NCBI GenBank assembly: GCA_963667005.1
Contig: OY762937.1
Coordinates: 3,534,001-3,598,000 of the forward strand
DNA length: 64,000 nucleotides
Origin: G963662605 sp963667005
GTDB lineage: Bacteria; Bacteroidota; Ignavibacteria; Ignavibacteriales; Ignavibacteriaceae
Direction: 5' to 3'
Within the stretch, counting starts at the first letter, position 1, and each line of letters opens with the position of its first letter. Of the stretch, positions 9,228 through 18,671 are shown piece after piece. The translations under genes were made by a program, and so were the position numbers. The notes under the pieces are model-generated. The model was not told the origin of the DNA. It did not search any database and saw nothing but the letters and a program-made list of their open reading frames with translations.

Positions 9228-10226
9228 ATGCAGATTATACGAGCAATAACCGGTTATTTCTTTTCTTTGATTGGCGTTACCTTATGTATATTTACATTCT
9301 ATCTGTTTCACCAGACACTTTTTACATTTCCCAACAAAATGGAGCCACAGTATGTGGAAGACACATACGCGTATGAAGCACAACAAGCCGAGCTCTATGG
9401 CGAGTACTTTGGTTCTGTATTGTTTATTTTTCTCAGTATGCTGGTAGCTCCCCGGTGTTTTTCTGTGGGTAAGCGATTGGTACGTCCGGAGAAAAAAAGC
9501 AGTCCACTACACTACAACGAACCATTCATTCTTTACTTGCGATCATTTATCGCCGATAAAGGTGGAGGGAAAACCGTCGATCCTTTTTTTAGTATGAGCG
9601 GAACTGAAGAAGAGTCTCTAGTGAGCGTACTTAATGAAATCGCTCCCGTGTTTGCTATTGGCAACCCTAGCGACCGTTATTTGCCTTATGGTGCGAACCG
9701 AATTTATGTTGAAGATGCGGAGTGGAAGGCTAAGGTGCACGAGTTGGCAGAACATGCTAAATTTGTTGTTCTAAGACTTGGGTATACTTCAAATTTCTGG
9801 TGGGAAGTCGAAAAGTGTATGAATATAGTGGGAGCCGAAAAAATCCTCTTTATCATCCCGTATAAGTATAAAGAACTCCCAAAACTAGAATCGTACTTAT
9901 TCGAACATGGCTTCCAAACTAAGACATTAAGCGTAGATCGTTCAAAACCAGCCAAAGGGGAGATTGCAAGTATGCTATATTATGAGAAACCGGGTGTATT
10001 CACATTTAAAAACTTACCTAAACACCGATTCGCCTATTTTTCGCTTTCATATATCGATGTTCTAAAATCGGCTATGGCAGACTATTCAGCGCGATTTGGT
10101 CTTAAATATAAACAGAAGAATACTCAGCGCAAAGCGATATACATTCAATTAATTTTATTGTTCCTTGTGTGTTTATTTTTTGTATTATCGGGTATAAGCC
10201 AGATATATCTCATTCAGCATCGTTAG
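9228..10226 (+). CDS. Membrane-anchored protein with LRSF/AIG-type cytoplasmic domain
   Basis: 332 residues. Two N-terminal hydrophobic segments (about 8-35 and 62-85) and one near the C-terminus (about 300-325) flank a soluble domain at about 95-260. This domain has features I associate with an uncharacterised membrane-protein family: FILYLRSF near its start, EESLVSVLNEIAPVFAIGNP in the middle, YVEDAEWKAKVHEL, AKFVVLRLGYT and NFWWEVEKC. The alternating hydrophobic strands and charged helices suggest a TIR/nucleoside-deoxyribosyltransferase-like Rossmann fold, but this is inference. An immediate small membrane-protein neighbour and gene-poor surroundings suggest an accessory two-gene module. 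Confidence 0.7.
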   Translation: MQIIRAITGYFFSLIGVTLCIFTFYLFHQTLFTFPNKMEPQYVEDTYAYEAQQAELYGEYFGSVLFIFLSMLVAPRCFSVGKRLVRPEKKSSPLHYNEPFILYLRSFIADKGGGKTVDPFFSMSGTEEESLVSVLNEIAPVFAIGNPSDRYLPYGANRIYVEDAEWKAKVHELAEHAKFVVLRLGYTSNFWWEVEKCMNIVGAEKILFIIPYKYKELPKLESYLFEHGFQTKTLSVDRSKPAKGEIASMLYYEKPGVFTFKNLPKHRFAYFSLSYIDVLKSAMADYSARFGLKYKQKNTQRKAIYIQLILLFLVCLFFVLSGISQIYLIQHR

Positions 10227-10718
10227 TTGAAAGAATAATAACGCCATTGACGATACTCTTATAAATGGAACTGTTGGTGCTTACAGTAATTCAATCTTTT
10301 TGACAATTCTCGTCTGCGGCACATTATAAGTTACAGAAGCGGTAACTTGCGGTAATTAATTGCCTTCAACATCATTTTCTCTAAATATTCTCGCTGAATT
10401 CATCGCGAGTAAGCATTGCTTTATTTCAGCAGTCATTTCTCTTATTACTTCTAAATTGAAAAGTGTATCTAACTTACGGAATACTCATGAAAATTCTCAA
10501 CTGTAACCATCAGATGTTTTCAAAAAAAACAGCAGTAATTATTCACGCATATGAAGAATCTGTCCGATTAAATAAACAATGAATCATTATTGCATTACAT
10601 CATCGAAAAGTGCCTCAAGACTTCATGGAAAATTTTTAAGTCGGCGTGAGCGGCGCAGTTGTTTTGCGATGCTGAAAGCGTTCTAGATTTTTACCCAGGG
10701 GAATCACAAATTCTCAAA
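10227..10718. other. Gene-free AT-rich stretch
   Basis: No credible ORF, terminator or repeat seen on either strand. It lies between the membrane-protein pair and an RHS remnant, and looks like decayed DNA continuous with that remnant. Confidence 0.5.
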
Positions 10719-10919
10719 TCAGGCCTGACTGAGGCCGGAGGGTTCTTTACCGATGAACTTGTACTTCGTATTATGCGAGGAGTTTACATACCTCTGCTGC
10801 AAGTCTCCATAAGGGAAGTAATTTCTTGCCGCGAGCATTGTGCGTTCGTTTCCTTTCGCAAACCGTATGCTGCCAATATGACCTTCATATAAAACTACTT
10901 CTGAAAATTCGAGAAAGCC
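10719..10919 (-). pseudogene. Remnant of an RHS-repeat-associated core domain
   Basis: On the minus strand, a 66-codon segment bounded by stops at both ends (10920-10922 upstream, 10719-10721 downstream) with no start codon reads LYEGHIGSIRFAK, then ARNYFPYGDLQQRY, then NTKYKFIGKE. These match, in order and spacing, the RHS core pattern DHLGSIR, DYYPYGE and YKFTGKE. The usual next block (ETGLDYFGARYYDP) is missing; the frame closes soon after GKE. It is therefore a broken fragment of a large RHS/polymorphic-toxin-type gene. The plus-strand ORF at 10659-10892 is its shadow. Confidence 0.7.
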
Positions 10920-11044
10920 TCACTCCAGATTACACATTAAATTCTTTAAATCCGGCTACGGTAAATACCGTTTTTTATTAATAGAATTACAGGTATTTTG
11001 CGTAATTAATAGCGAATTACATTATCAGTCCAAAATATTATCAA

Positions 11045-14000
11045 ATGAACTCTGACATACATTTTTATACCCTCTTTCCGGAAAAATGTCTCCGTTTGAT
11101 AAGATTTCATATGCTTGTAATTTTGCTTTCCGCTTTCGCATACCCGCTCCAAGCACAAAAAATAAACCCCGTTATTTCGGAGTCAACACCCGACCATATT
11201 ATTGTAAAACTCGATTTCTCCAAAACATTCAGTCTGACTGATACCATTATTGACGGGAGAAAATTCCAAAAAATCGTTCCTGATTTCCACTCAATTCGTA
11301 AAACCGGGGAACCATGGATGCCAGAGTGTTTTTTTACAATTGGAGTGCCTTTAACAGCCTCACCGAAATGTGAAATCATCAGTGCTAAAGAAACAGTATA
11401 TCACAATAAGTTCATTCTACCCTACCCCGATACCCGTGACACAGTTTTCCCCCTGAGTGCAAAATCATTGGATAAATCTACGTATGCACGGAATCAATAC
11501 TTCCCTGCGTCAATCATTGAGCTTGAGCCTGTATCAGTAATGCGTTATACGGGAATAATGACTGTTGGCGTATCACCCTATCAGTTCAATCCCGTTACGA
11601 AGGAAGTTAAACTCACTACCGAATTAATCTTTAAAATCACATACTCGAACAATGCATTAAGAAGCGCTGCCGTCTCAATATCCCCCGTCTACGATAAAGC
11701 AACAGACAACTTTTTACGTAATAATGTCATCAATTACGAATCCGCTAAAAATTGGATAGGTGCGGTCAAGAAGTCAAACAAAAGCGCCTCAGGTGATTAT
11801 TGGTATTCACCCGATAAGAATTTTTACAAACTGTACCTCAATACAAAAGGTATATATCGTGTAACCTATGAAGAGTTAAAAAGCGCGGGTGTTCCTCTTC
11901 CGTCAGGACTATCAAGTAATGAGTTAGCAATCTACTCACAGGGACAAAGCATCCTTTTGGATGTGTACGACAATGGCGACGGCACTTTTGATTCAGGTGA
12001 TTATATCCAGTTCCTTGGCACACCTGCACCGGCTTCGCCTTTTGCCATGCAAAACATCTATACTACCGAAAACGTTTTTTGGTTTACGTATCAGGGTAAT
12101 GGGAATGAAGCAAAACGATACGTTGAAACGCAGCTTCCTTCGGGCACTTCTGATACGGTAATCTCCTTTTTGCCGCGGGCGGATTTCTACGAGCGGGACA
12201 GTGTCTTTGAGCATTTGGGAGAATCGCCTTCTACGGAGTGCGATTATTGGTTCTGGGGCATAACTACTGCTAATGACGGTAAAACCTTGTATTCTTTTTC
12301 AACCACGGTCAATAATTTTTATAAACCTGTTTCATTGAACAGCACCATTTCTTACAGGCTAAATCTGCAAGGAATGACTAATACGTATTGCAATTTTGAC
12401 CATCATGCACTGGTCTATCTCAACGGCAAACAAATAGGTAGTTTTTATTGGGATGGTCAGACGGACTCAACATTCATAGGCAGTTTTAATCCCCAAAAAG
12501 ACTCAATCACTCTCTCCACATCCGGCAATGTTTTTCAAGTGATTGCAGACGGTAACGTTTGCAGTGAATACAAAGTTGACGACATACGTATCAATTGGTT
12601 CGACTTCACCTACGCCTCAAATTTGGATGCGTCCGGCAGCCCGATGAATTTCAGTGCACAGGCATCATCCAAAGGGGTCAATACTTATAAAATCACCCAT
12701 TGGAATAGCAGTGATATCGCTATATACTCGCCGTCAACCGGGCAGAAGCTTAAAGGAGTGTTTCAAAACGACACGAGTAAAACAGTCGTATTCAGTGATT
12801 CCATTTCTCAGCGCAAAGAATATTTTGCATTGTCGAATACCACATATCTGAAAGTGGACTCCATAAAAGCAAAAATACCTTCCTACCTGCGCAATGCGGG
12901 TAATGGTGCTGATTATATTATCATCAAACACAACAAGTTTAATTCGATAGCACAGCGCCTAAAAACACTGAGGGAAAAATCCCTCCCTGATTCAGCCATT
13001 ACTGCTCCACGCGTTTACATCGCTGATGTTCAGGATATTTATGACGAGTTTTCCTATGGAATCCTTGACCCCTATGCTTTAAAATATTTTGTTGAATATG
13101 CATTTCAGAACTGGACTGCACCCGCTGCATTATACGTAACGCTCATTGGAGATATGAGCCATGACTATAGACACCTGCTAAAATCCAGCCGGATTAATTA
13201 CGTGCCTTCCATTCCCTATCACTCTACAGAGTTCGGATATTCTCCGAGTGACAACTCCATCGCAGCAATTTCAGGAGATGATATTACCCCGGATCTTGCT
13301 ATCGGCCGATTGTCAATTGAGGAAGTCAGTGAAGGAAACATCATTCTCGATAAACTCGAAAAATATCCTGCCGACGATTCGAAACAGTGGAAACAAACCG
13401 TCGCGTTATTTGCGGCCGGGGTGAACAGCACGGACGCTGCAGAGCTGGGATTTAATTCAGCTAATTTGTACCTGCAAGATGCTTTCATAAAGCCGGCCTC
13501 GATGCGGACGAAGAATGTTTTCAGATACCCAACCACCTCAAATGAAATACCATATCAGGGCGGCGTAGTTGAAATGCGTGACGCGATAAACTCAGGAGCG
13601 GTGCTGCTAAACTATTATGGTCATGGGGCAAGCTCCCAGTGGGATTTGACATTTTACAGTGACGACATCTATCTGCTTGAAAACGAAGGGCGGCTGCCGG
13701 TTATTCTTAACCCGACCTGCTTTACTGCGAGTTTTGATGATGAGAATATATTCGGTGAGCAGTTTTTAAAAGTTCCGAATAAAGGTTGTATCGGATTTAT
13801 CGGATGTTCAGGAATTACACATTGGGAAGCAGGCAGAATAATTAATGAGCAGATTTTTAAAGAAATCTTTGCCGACAGAAATTACATATCCGGCAAAGCA
13901 TTTCAATACGCGAAAGCTGCCAGTCCGCAAACCGGATTCTATGCCGACCAAATTGCCCTGTTAACGTACTTGGGAGATCCAGCCTTACAATTAACATTCC

Positions 14001-16864
14001 CCAAGCTAACCGATTACGCGATTCACGAGAATGATATCTTACCTGCATCATCAACATTATTGACGAATGAAGAAACACGCATAAAAGTAAAGCTCAATAA
14101 TTTCGGCATACTCAGCAGCGACAGTATTAGTGTTAAGCTCGAATTCCAGGGCAGTGATTCAAGCGGTGTTATTGGTGTTAAAAAAATCGCGGGATTCGCA
14201 CTGGATGATTCTCTGACTTTCGCCTGGATTCCGGTCAAGGGCGGCGATTATGTGTTGAAAGCAGAAATTAATCCGGACAAACGCACTATTGAAAGCGATT
14301 ACACAAACAACTCTGCTACTGCTTTAGTAACAGCGTTTGATTTGAGTGAACCAAATTGTGTTGAGCCTTTGAATGGTCAATACCAGCGTTCTAATACCGT
14401 ACGATTCACTTTTGCAGACATCACATCAACCCCGGCATCAACAATGACATACTATGTCGAAGTTGATACTGCAAACAATTTTACACAGCCTTTTGTAAAA
14501 TCTACCGGTCTAATAGGAAAAAACGGTGTGTTGGTTTGGAACTGCCCGGCATTACCAAAAGGAACATACTTCTGGCACAGTAGAATATTTGATGGTAATA
14601 ATTATGGTGCGTGGAGTGCAGCAAAAAGTTTTTGCATCGGCGATTCTTCTTATTCAGGGACTAAATTTGAAAACGAACAGCTTAAACTTTTCCCGGCGCA
14701 AAATCTTAATTACGATGCCTCAAAAAAAGCATTGGCACTCAACAAAAACCTTCTGCCGCCAATGCCATCTTCCAAGAGATTAATTTCAGATATCCATATG
14801 GCGGATTCATCCGCATTTTCACAGAGCCGTATGTCCCTCTGCGCGACAGACGGAAAATATTTCTATCTCGCCGATGAAGAAATAAATGCCGCCTTGCTTA
14901 ATCACGATACTACCGGAAGAACGCAGATTTATAGAGTCGGGACGGGATTGCAGGGCACTTCAGCCGGTCTGAGCTATGGAACTGTGAGTGGATTCGACAG
15001 AGCAATCAACGGACAATACTGCATGAGTAAAAACGGAACTCTGTTTGCTCCTACTCATGTGCCGCAAAAAGTGATGAACATTAATCCCGTTTCGGGAATC
15101 GTTGATACGATTACCCTGCAAGTCGGATTACTCGACAGAGCCTCGGGCATCTCGCAAACCGGAAATTTCCTTTTAGCGTCAGACAGTAATTATGTCTATA
15201 ATTTAGCGTACGCAGATAGTACGGGCAATCCTTTTTACACACTGCGAATATTCCAACCGGATAACTCATGGCAGCTGATGAAAGAAATACCTTTTTCAAA
15301 TGTACATGCCTTGAGCAATGTTACCGGATTCTTTGTCGGTGGTGAATATTTTTATGTTTATGGTGAAGAAAGCAATGGTGTAATGCAGCGTGTTAATATA
15401 AACAACGCTTCAGATACGCTGAGTTGGAAAGTGCTTCCCCTAAATTACTCTGCTAACGAACAGTGGTATCATACTTGGTCATACGACTATGTAAATAATC
15501 TTGTCTATGCAACCCAGCATCGCCCGGGAATTGAGCTCTCTCCTATCATTTCGAAATTTACCGGGAAATATTCGGATCCATACGGCATTGCGATTTCGCC
15601 AATTATCGGACCGGCTGCTGCATGGCAGGATGTTACTTTCGGAAGCAATAAGACCGGCAATGCCGGATCATTTTTGAATTCAGTACTTGGATATAACAAG
15701 ACTACCAAGTCATGGGATACGTTGCGGACAACAAGCGGCAACAATAGTATTCTATCCGATGTTGCACCATCAACATATCCATATGTAAAAACTATTTCAG
15801 TTCTGATAGATTCAACTTTCGACAAAAATTCCTCTCAGGAATTGCAATCAGTTTCGATTAGATATTCCCCTTCTTCTGAATTAATGACTACAAACAGTTA
15901 TATAACGTTTACCGCTGATACGGTTATTCAAACGATGAACCTCGATATCTCGGCAACCATATTCAATATATCTCCCATTAAAGCAGACAGTGTTGCAGTC
16001 ACGACGAAGATTGACGGGAAAGAAGTATCCGCAGCGGCACAAAATATCTCTGTGGCGGCGGATTCATCGGCAATTGTAAAAATAACAATCTCCACAAGTG
16101 GACTTTCAACACAAACCTCGCATTCCGTAAAAATAACAGCCGCAATTCCTAATGATGATATGTATTCATTTAACAACTCCGCCTCGAAAAGTTTTTACGT
16201 TACAAAGGACACCGTTAGGCCCATTCTGGATGTTACATTTGACGGGAAACATATCGTAGACGGCGATATTGTGAAGCCCAATTCAACAGTGCTCATCTCC
16301 TTGAGTGATAACATATCGACAAAAATTGACAGTAGTAATTTCCTTATCCTGCTTGATAATAAAATACTCACATTTGCCGATCACGATATTTCATTCAGCT
16401 ATTCCGGAGGAATAAAAGCATCGGCCCTTATAACGTGGCGGGCAAGCTTTGGTGCAGGCAGTCATGTACTTAAGATTCAGGCAAAAGATGCAAACGGTAA
16501 TTTCTATGGTTCGGATTCCACTTTTATGAAATTCGAATTTACCGTGTATACGGAGAATGATGTAGCCAATATTTTCCCCTACCCCAATCCGTTTTCAGAA
16601 AATACGTTCTTTACCTTCCAGCTCCGCGGTGAGGATAAGCCGGAAAATGTCTCAATACGGATATATACAATTGCCGGCAGACTGATACGCACCATTAGTA
16701 CAGATGGAAGCGGCTTTGATGTAAACTTCAATAAGATTTTCTGGGATGGAAGGGATAACGATGGCGATAGAATTGCAAACGGAGTGTATCTCTACAAATT
16801 AATCGTACGCTTCAGAGATAAAACCGTTACTTCAGTCAATAAGTTGGCAAAAGTTTCAAATTAA
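11045..16864 (+). CDS. Gingipain-like C25 cysteine protease, large, T9SS-exported
   Basis: 1939 residues. A hydrophobic N-terminus (about 20-37) precedes a C25 propeptide-like region (about 40-240). The peptidase domain is at about 620-985, with YYGHGASS carrying the likely catalytic His860 and NPTCFTASF carrying Cys892; the 32-residue spacing matches gingipains. Next come a CARDB-like domain (about 993-1095), an Fn3-like segment ending FWHSRIFDGNNYGAWS (about 1105-1195), a long beta-propeller-like region (about 1240-1600), a second CARDB-like domain (about 1630-1720) and a C-terminal FlgD-like/T9SS domain starting FPYPNPFSEN. PorU, the T9SS sortase, shares the C25 core but is usually shorter and lacks such additions; whether this is the sortase or a secreted protease is open. 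Confidence 0.85.
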   Translation: MNSDIHFYTLFPEKCLRLIRFHMLVILLSAFAYPLQAQKINPVISESTPDHIIVKLDFSKTFSLTDTIIDGRKFQKIVPDFHSIRKTGEPWMPECFFTIGVPLTASPKCEIISAKETVYHNKFILPYPDTRDTVFPLSAKSLDKSTYARNQYFPASIIELEPVSVMRYTGIMTVGVSPYQFNPVTKEVKLTTELIFKITYSNNALRSAAVSISPVYDKATDNFLRNNVINYESAKNWIGAVKKSNKSASGDYWYSPDKNFYKLYLNTKGIYRVTYEELKSAGVPLPSGLSSNELAIYSQGQSILLDVYDNGDGTFDSGDYIQFLGTPAPASPFAMQNIYTTENVFWFTYQGNGNEAKRYVETQLPSGTSDTVISFLPRADFYERDSVFEHLGESPSTECDYWFWGITTANDGKTLYSFSTTVNNFYKPVSLNSTISYRLNLQGMTNTYCNFDHHALVYLNGKQIGSFYWDGQTDSTFIGSFNPQKDSITLSTSGNVFQVIADGNVCSEYKVDDIRINWFDFTYASNLDASGSPMNFSAQASSKGVNTYKITHWNSSDIAIYSPSTGQKLKGVFQNDTSKTVVFSDSISQRKEYFALSNTTYLKVDSIKAKIPSYLRNAGNGADYIIIKHNKFNSIAQRLKTLREKSLPDSAITAPRVYIADVQDIYDEFSYGILDPYALKYFVEYAFQNWTAPAALYVTLIGDMSHDYRHLLKSSRINYVPSIPYHSTEFGYSPSDNSIAAISGDDITPDLAIGRLSIEEVSEGNIILDKLEKYPADDSKQWKQTVALFAAGVNSTDAAELGFNSANLYLQDAFIKPASMRTKNVFRYPTTSNEIPYQGGVVEMRDAINSGAVLLNYYGHGASSQWDLTFYSDDIYLLENEGRLPVILNPTCFTASFDDENIFGEQFLKVPNKGCIGFIGCSGITHWEAGRIINEQIFKEIFADRNYISGKAFQYAKAASPQTGFYADQIALLTYLGDPALQLTFPKLTDYAIHENDILPASSTLLTNEETRIKVKLNNFGILSSDSISVKLEFQGSDSSGVIGVKKIAGFALDDSLTFAWIPVKGGDYVLKAEINPDKRTIESDYTNNSATALVTAFDLSEPNCVEPLNGQYQRSNTVRFTFADITSTPASTMTYYVEVDTANNFTQPFVKSTGLIGKNGVLVWNCPALPKGTYFWHSRIFDGNNYGAWSAAKSFCIGDSSYSGTKFENEQLKLFPAQNLNYDASKKALALNKNLLPPMPSSKRLISDIHMADSSAFSQSRMSLCATDGKYFYLADEEINAALLNHDTTGRTQIYRVGTGLQGTSAGLSYGTVSGFDRAINGQYCMSKNGTLFAPTHVPQKVMNINPVSGIVDTITLQVGLLDRASGISQTGNFLLASDSNYVYNLAYADSTGNPFYTLRIFQPDNSWQLMKEIPFSNVHALSNVTGFFVGGEYFYVYGEESNGVMQRVNINNASDTLSWKVLPLNYSANEQWYHTWSYDYVNNLVYATQHRPGIELSPIISKFTGKYSDPYGIAISPIIGPAAAWQDVTFGSNKTGNAGSFLNSVLGYNKTTKSWDTLRTTSGNNSILSDVAPSTYPYVKTISVLIDSTFDKNSSQELQSVSIRYSPSSELMTTNSYITFTADTVIQTMNLDISATIFNISPIKADSVAVTTKIDGKEVSAAAQNISVAADSSAIVKITISTSGLSTQTSHSVKITAAIPNDDMYSFNNSASKSFYVTKDTVRPILDVTFDGKHIVDGDIVKPNSTVLISLSDNISTKIDSSNFLILLDNKILTFADHDISFSYSGGIKASALITWRASFGAGSHVLKIQAKDANGNFYGSDSTFMKFEFTVYTENDVANIFPYPNPFSENTFFTFQLRGEDKPENVSIRIYTIAGRLIRTISTDGSGFDVNFNKIFWDGRDNDGDRIANGVYLYKLIVRFRDKTVTSVNKLAKVSN

Positions 16865-17049
16865 CTCTATGATTTTAGAGCAATTTTTGCCCAATCCCCG
16901 GGTAATCTTCTTTTATTTTTAATTTATATTACCTATTTTAAAAAGATAAGGATAAAGTTTCCGATTATTGTAATTTTCCGAAGTGTACTTTTCCTTTTAA
17001 TTAGCCAATTTTTCGTACCATAATTTTTTCAATTCTGGTGAGGAAGCAA

Positions 17050-17733
17050 ATGACAGAAAACGATAATTTCCTCAAATATGTTCCGATCTTTGCCGATCTG
17101 GACGAGGATACGCTGAATAAGATTTTTACGCTGGGGAAAACGAAGCGTTTTGAAAAAGATTCTCCGATTTTTCAAGAGCATGAAACCGGCTCCGCACTTT
17201 TTGTCATAAACTATGGCAAAGTTAAAGTCTTCAGAGTAAGTGATGATGGCAGAGAAGTTATTCTCAGCATTCTGAGCGAAACTGATTTCTTTGGCGAAAT
17301 GGCTATTCTTGACGGACTTACCCGTTCAGCTAATGTAACGGCAATCGAAGAATCGGAAATCTTTTTGATTGAACGTACCGATTTCCTCGAATTACTCTAT
17401 AAATACCCGGAAATTTCCGTTTATTTACTTCAGGAATTAACGAAGCGTCTTCGCGCTGCGGATATGAAGATCAAATCTCTTTCCTTGAAAGATGCTGAAG
17501 GAAAAGTCGCGACTGTGTTACTTCAACTTGCAGACGATATTGGTAAGATAAAACAAGGCGTTGTTGAGATTGAGAAATTACCGTTCCAGCACGATCTTGC
17601 AAACATGGCCGGCACATCAAGAGAAACAATCTCCAGAACGCTGCATTCATTTGCCAAAAGAGGACTGATTGAATTGGACGGCAATAAACTGCGTATTATT
17701 AACTATGAGAAATTCAAGGAGTTGTTTTTATAA
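17050..17733 (+). CDS. Crp/Fnr-family transcriptional regulator
   Basis: 227 residues from the ATG at 17050, chosen because AGGA sits 6-9 bases before it; an in-frame GTG at 17038 would add four residues. The cNMP-binding beta-roll (about 10-125) includes FGEMAILDGLTRSANVTA, the phosphate-binding cassette position (Glu and Arg present). After the long dimerisation helix comes a Crp-type HTH (about 165-225: LANMAGTSRETISRTLHSFAKRG). No N-terminal Cys cluster is present, so it is not an oxygen-sensing FNR. It is 2 bases from the PHP gene and probably co-transcribed with it. Effector and targets are unknown. Confidence 0.9.
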   Translation: MTENDNFLKYVPIFADLDEDTLNKIFTLGKTKRFEKDSPIFQEHETGSALFVINYGKVKVFRVSDDGREVILSILSETDFFGEMAILDGLTRSANVTAIEESEIFLIERTDFLELLYKYPEISVYLLQELTKRLRAADMKIKSLSLKDAEGKVATVLLQLADDIGKIKQGVVEIEKLPFQHDLANMAGTSRETISRTLHSFAKRGLIELDGNKLRIINYEKFKELFL

Positions 17734-17735
17734 AT

Positions 17736-18572
17736 ATGGCAGATGGGAAAGTAGATTTACACCTACACACCAAATACTCTGATGGTAATTTCACACCCCG
17801 GGAATTAATTGCAAAAGCAAAAAATCTCGGGATCTCAACAATGAGCATTACGGATCACGATACGGTTGACTCTTTTGAAGAGGCCTCCGAGATCGCCCGA
17901 CAAGAAGACATAACTCTAATAAGCGGAACAGAATTTACCACTTACATAGATAACCGAGAAATACACATTCTCGGTTATTTTTTTGATACACAGCACCCTG
18001 AACTGGTAAAAATCCTTAATTTCTTTAAAAGCGAACGGATACACAGAGCCGAAAGAATATTGTGGAAGCTGAAAAATCACGGAATCAGTATACAGCTGAA
18101 TGAAGTTCTTCAGGCAGCAAAGTCATCTCCCATTACCAGACCCCATATCGCCTCTATTATGATGGAAAAAGGTGTGGTGAAAAGTTATGTCGACGCGTTT
18201 AACTTGTATCTCGGCAATCATGCTTCATGTTATGAAAAGAAAATTCACGTTGACCCGGCTACTGTGTTTGAGACTATTTCTGCCGCAGGCGGATTGTCAT
18301 TTATCGCCCACCCTTCTGTTATGCAGGAGGAGATTATCAGAAAATTGATTGACGCGGGAGTTGATGGAATTGAAGTGGTGCACCCTTCCCACACACCGTC
18401 TCAGGAAAGATATTTCCGTGAGATTGCAGAGTCATATTTTCTATTGCAATCAGGTGGTTCGGATTTTCACGGCGGGAAGAAAAACGACGAAAACAATCTG
18501 GGTAATTTCTTTGTGACTGAATCATACGTAGCGGACATGAGAAAGAGATTAGTGAAAGCACGGCTCGCGTAA
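17736..18572 (+). CDS. PHP-domain phosphoesterase (RNase AM / YciV-TrpH type)
   Basis: 278 residues. The PHP metal-site motifs are in order: DLHLHTKYSDG (residues 5-15), SITDHDT, an internal TRPHIA, SFIAHPS and GSDFHGGK near the C-terminus. This pattern matches the YciV/TrpH group, which hydrolyses 3',5'-bisphosphonucleosides and trims RNA 5' ends. The length is typical. It follows the Crp/Fnr gene by 2 bases. The molecular activity is inferred from homologues; the regulatory link to the neighbour is not established. Confidence 0.88.
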   Translation: MADGKVDLHLHTKYSDGNFTPRELIAKAKNLGISTMSITDHDTVDSFEEASEIARQEDITLISGTEFTTYIDNREIHILGYFFDTQHPELVKILNFFKSERIHRAERILWKLKNHGISIQLNEVLQAAKSSPITRPHIASIMMEKGVVKSYVDAFNLYLGNHASCYEKKIHVDPATVFETISAAGGLSFIAHPSVMQEEIIRKLIDAGVDGIEVVHPSHTPSQERYFREIAESYFLLQSGGSDFHGGKKNDENNLGNFFVTESYVADMRKRLVKARLA

Positions 18573-18671
18573 TTCTGCCTACTTCCATCCTTGTCAATAA
18601 TATCCATGCCGTTACAATTGATTCTTAAATCTTTATTATCTTAGTTAATTAGTTGACACTTATTATCATAC

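Noticed and set aside
10659..10892. Plus-strand 77-codon ORF in the gene-poor gap
   Set aside because: It is the opposite strand of the RHS remnant, which carries recognisable motifs.
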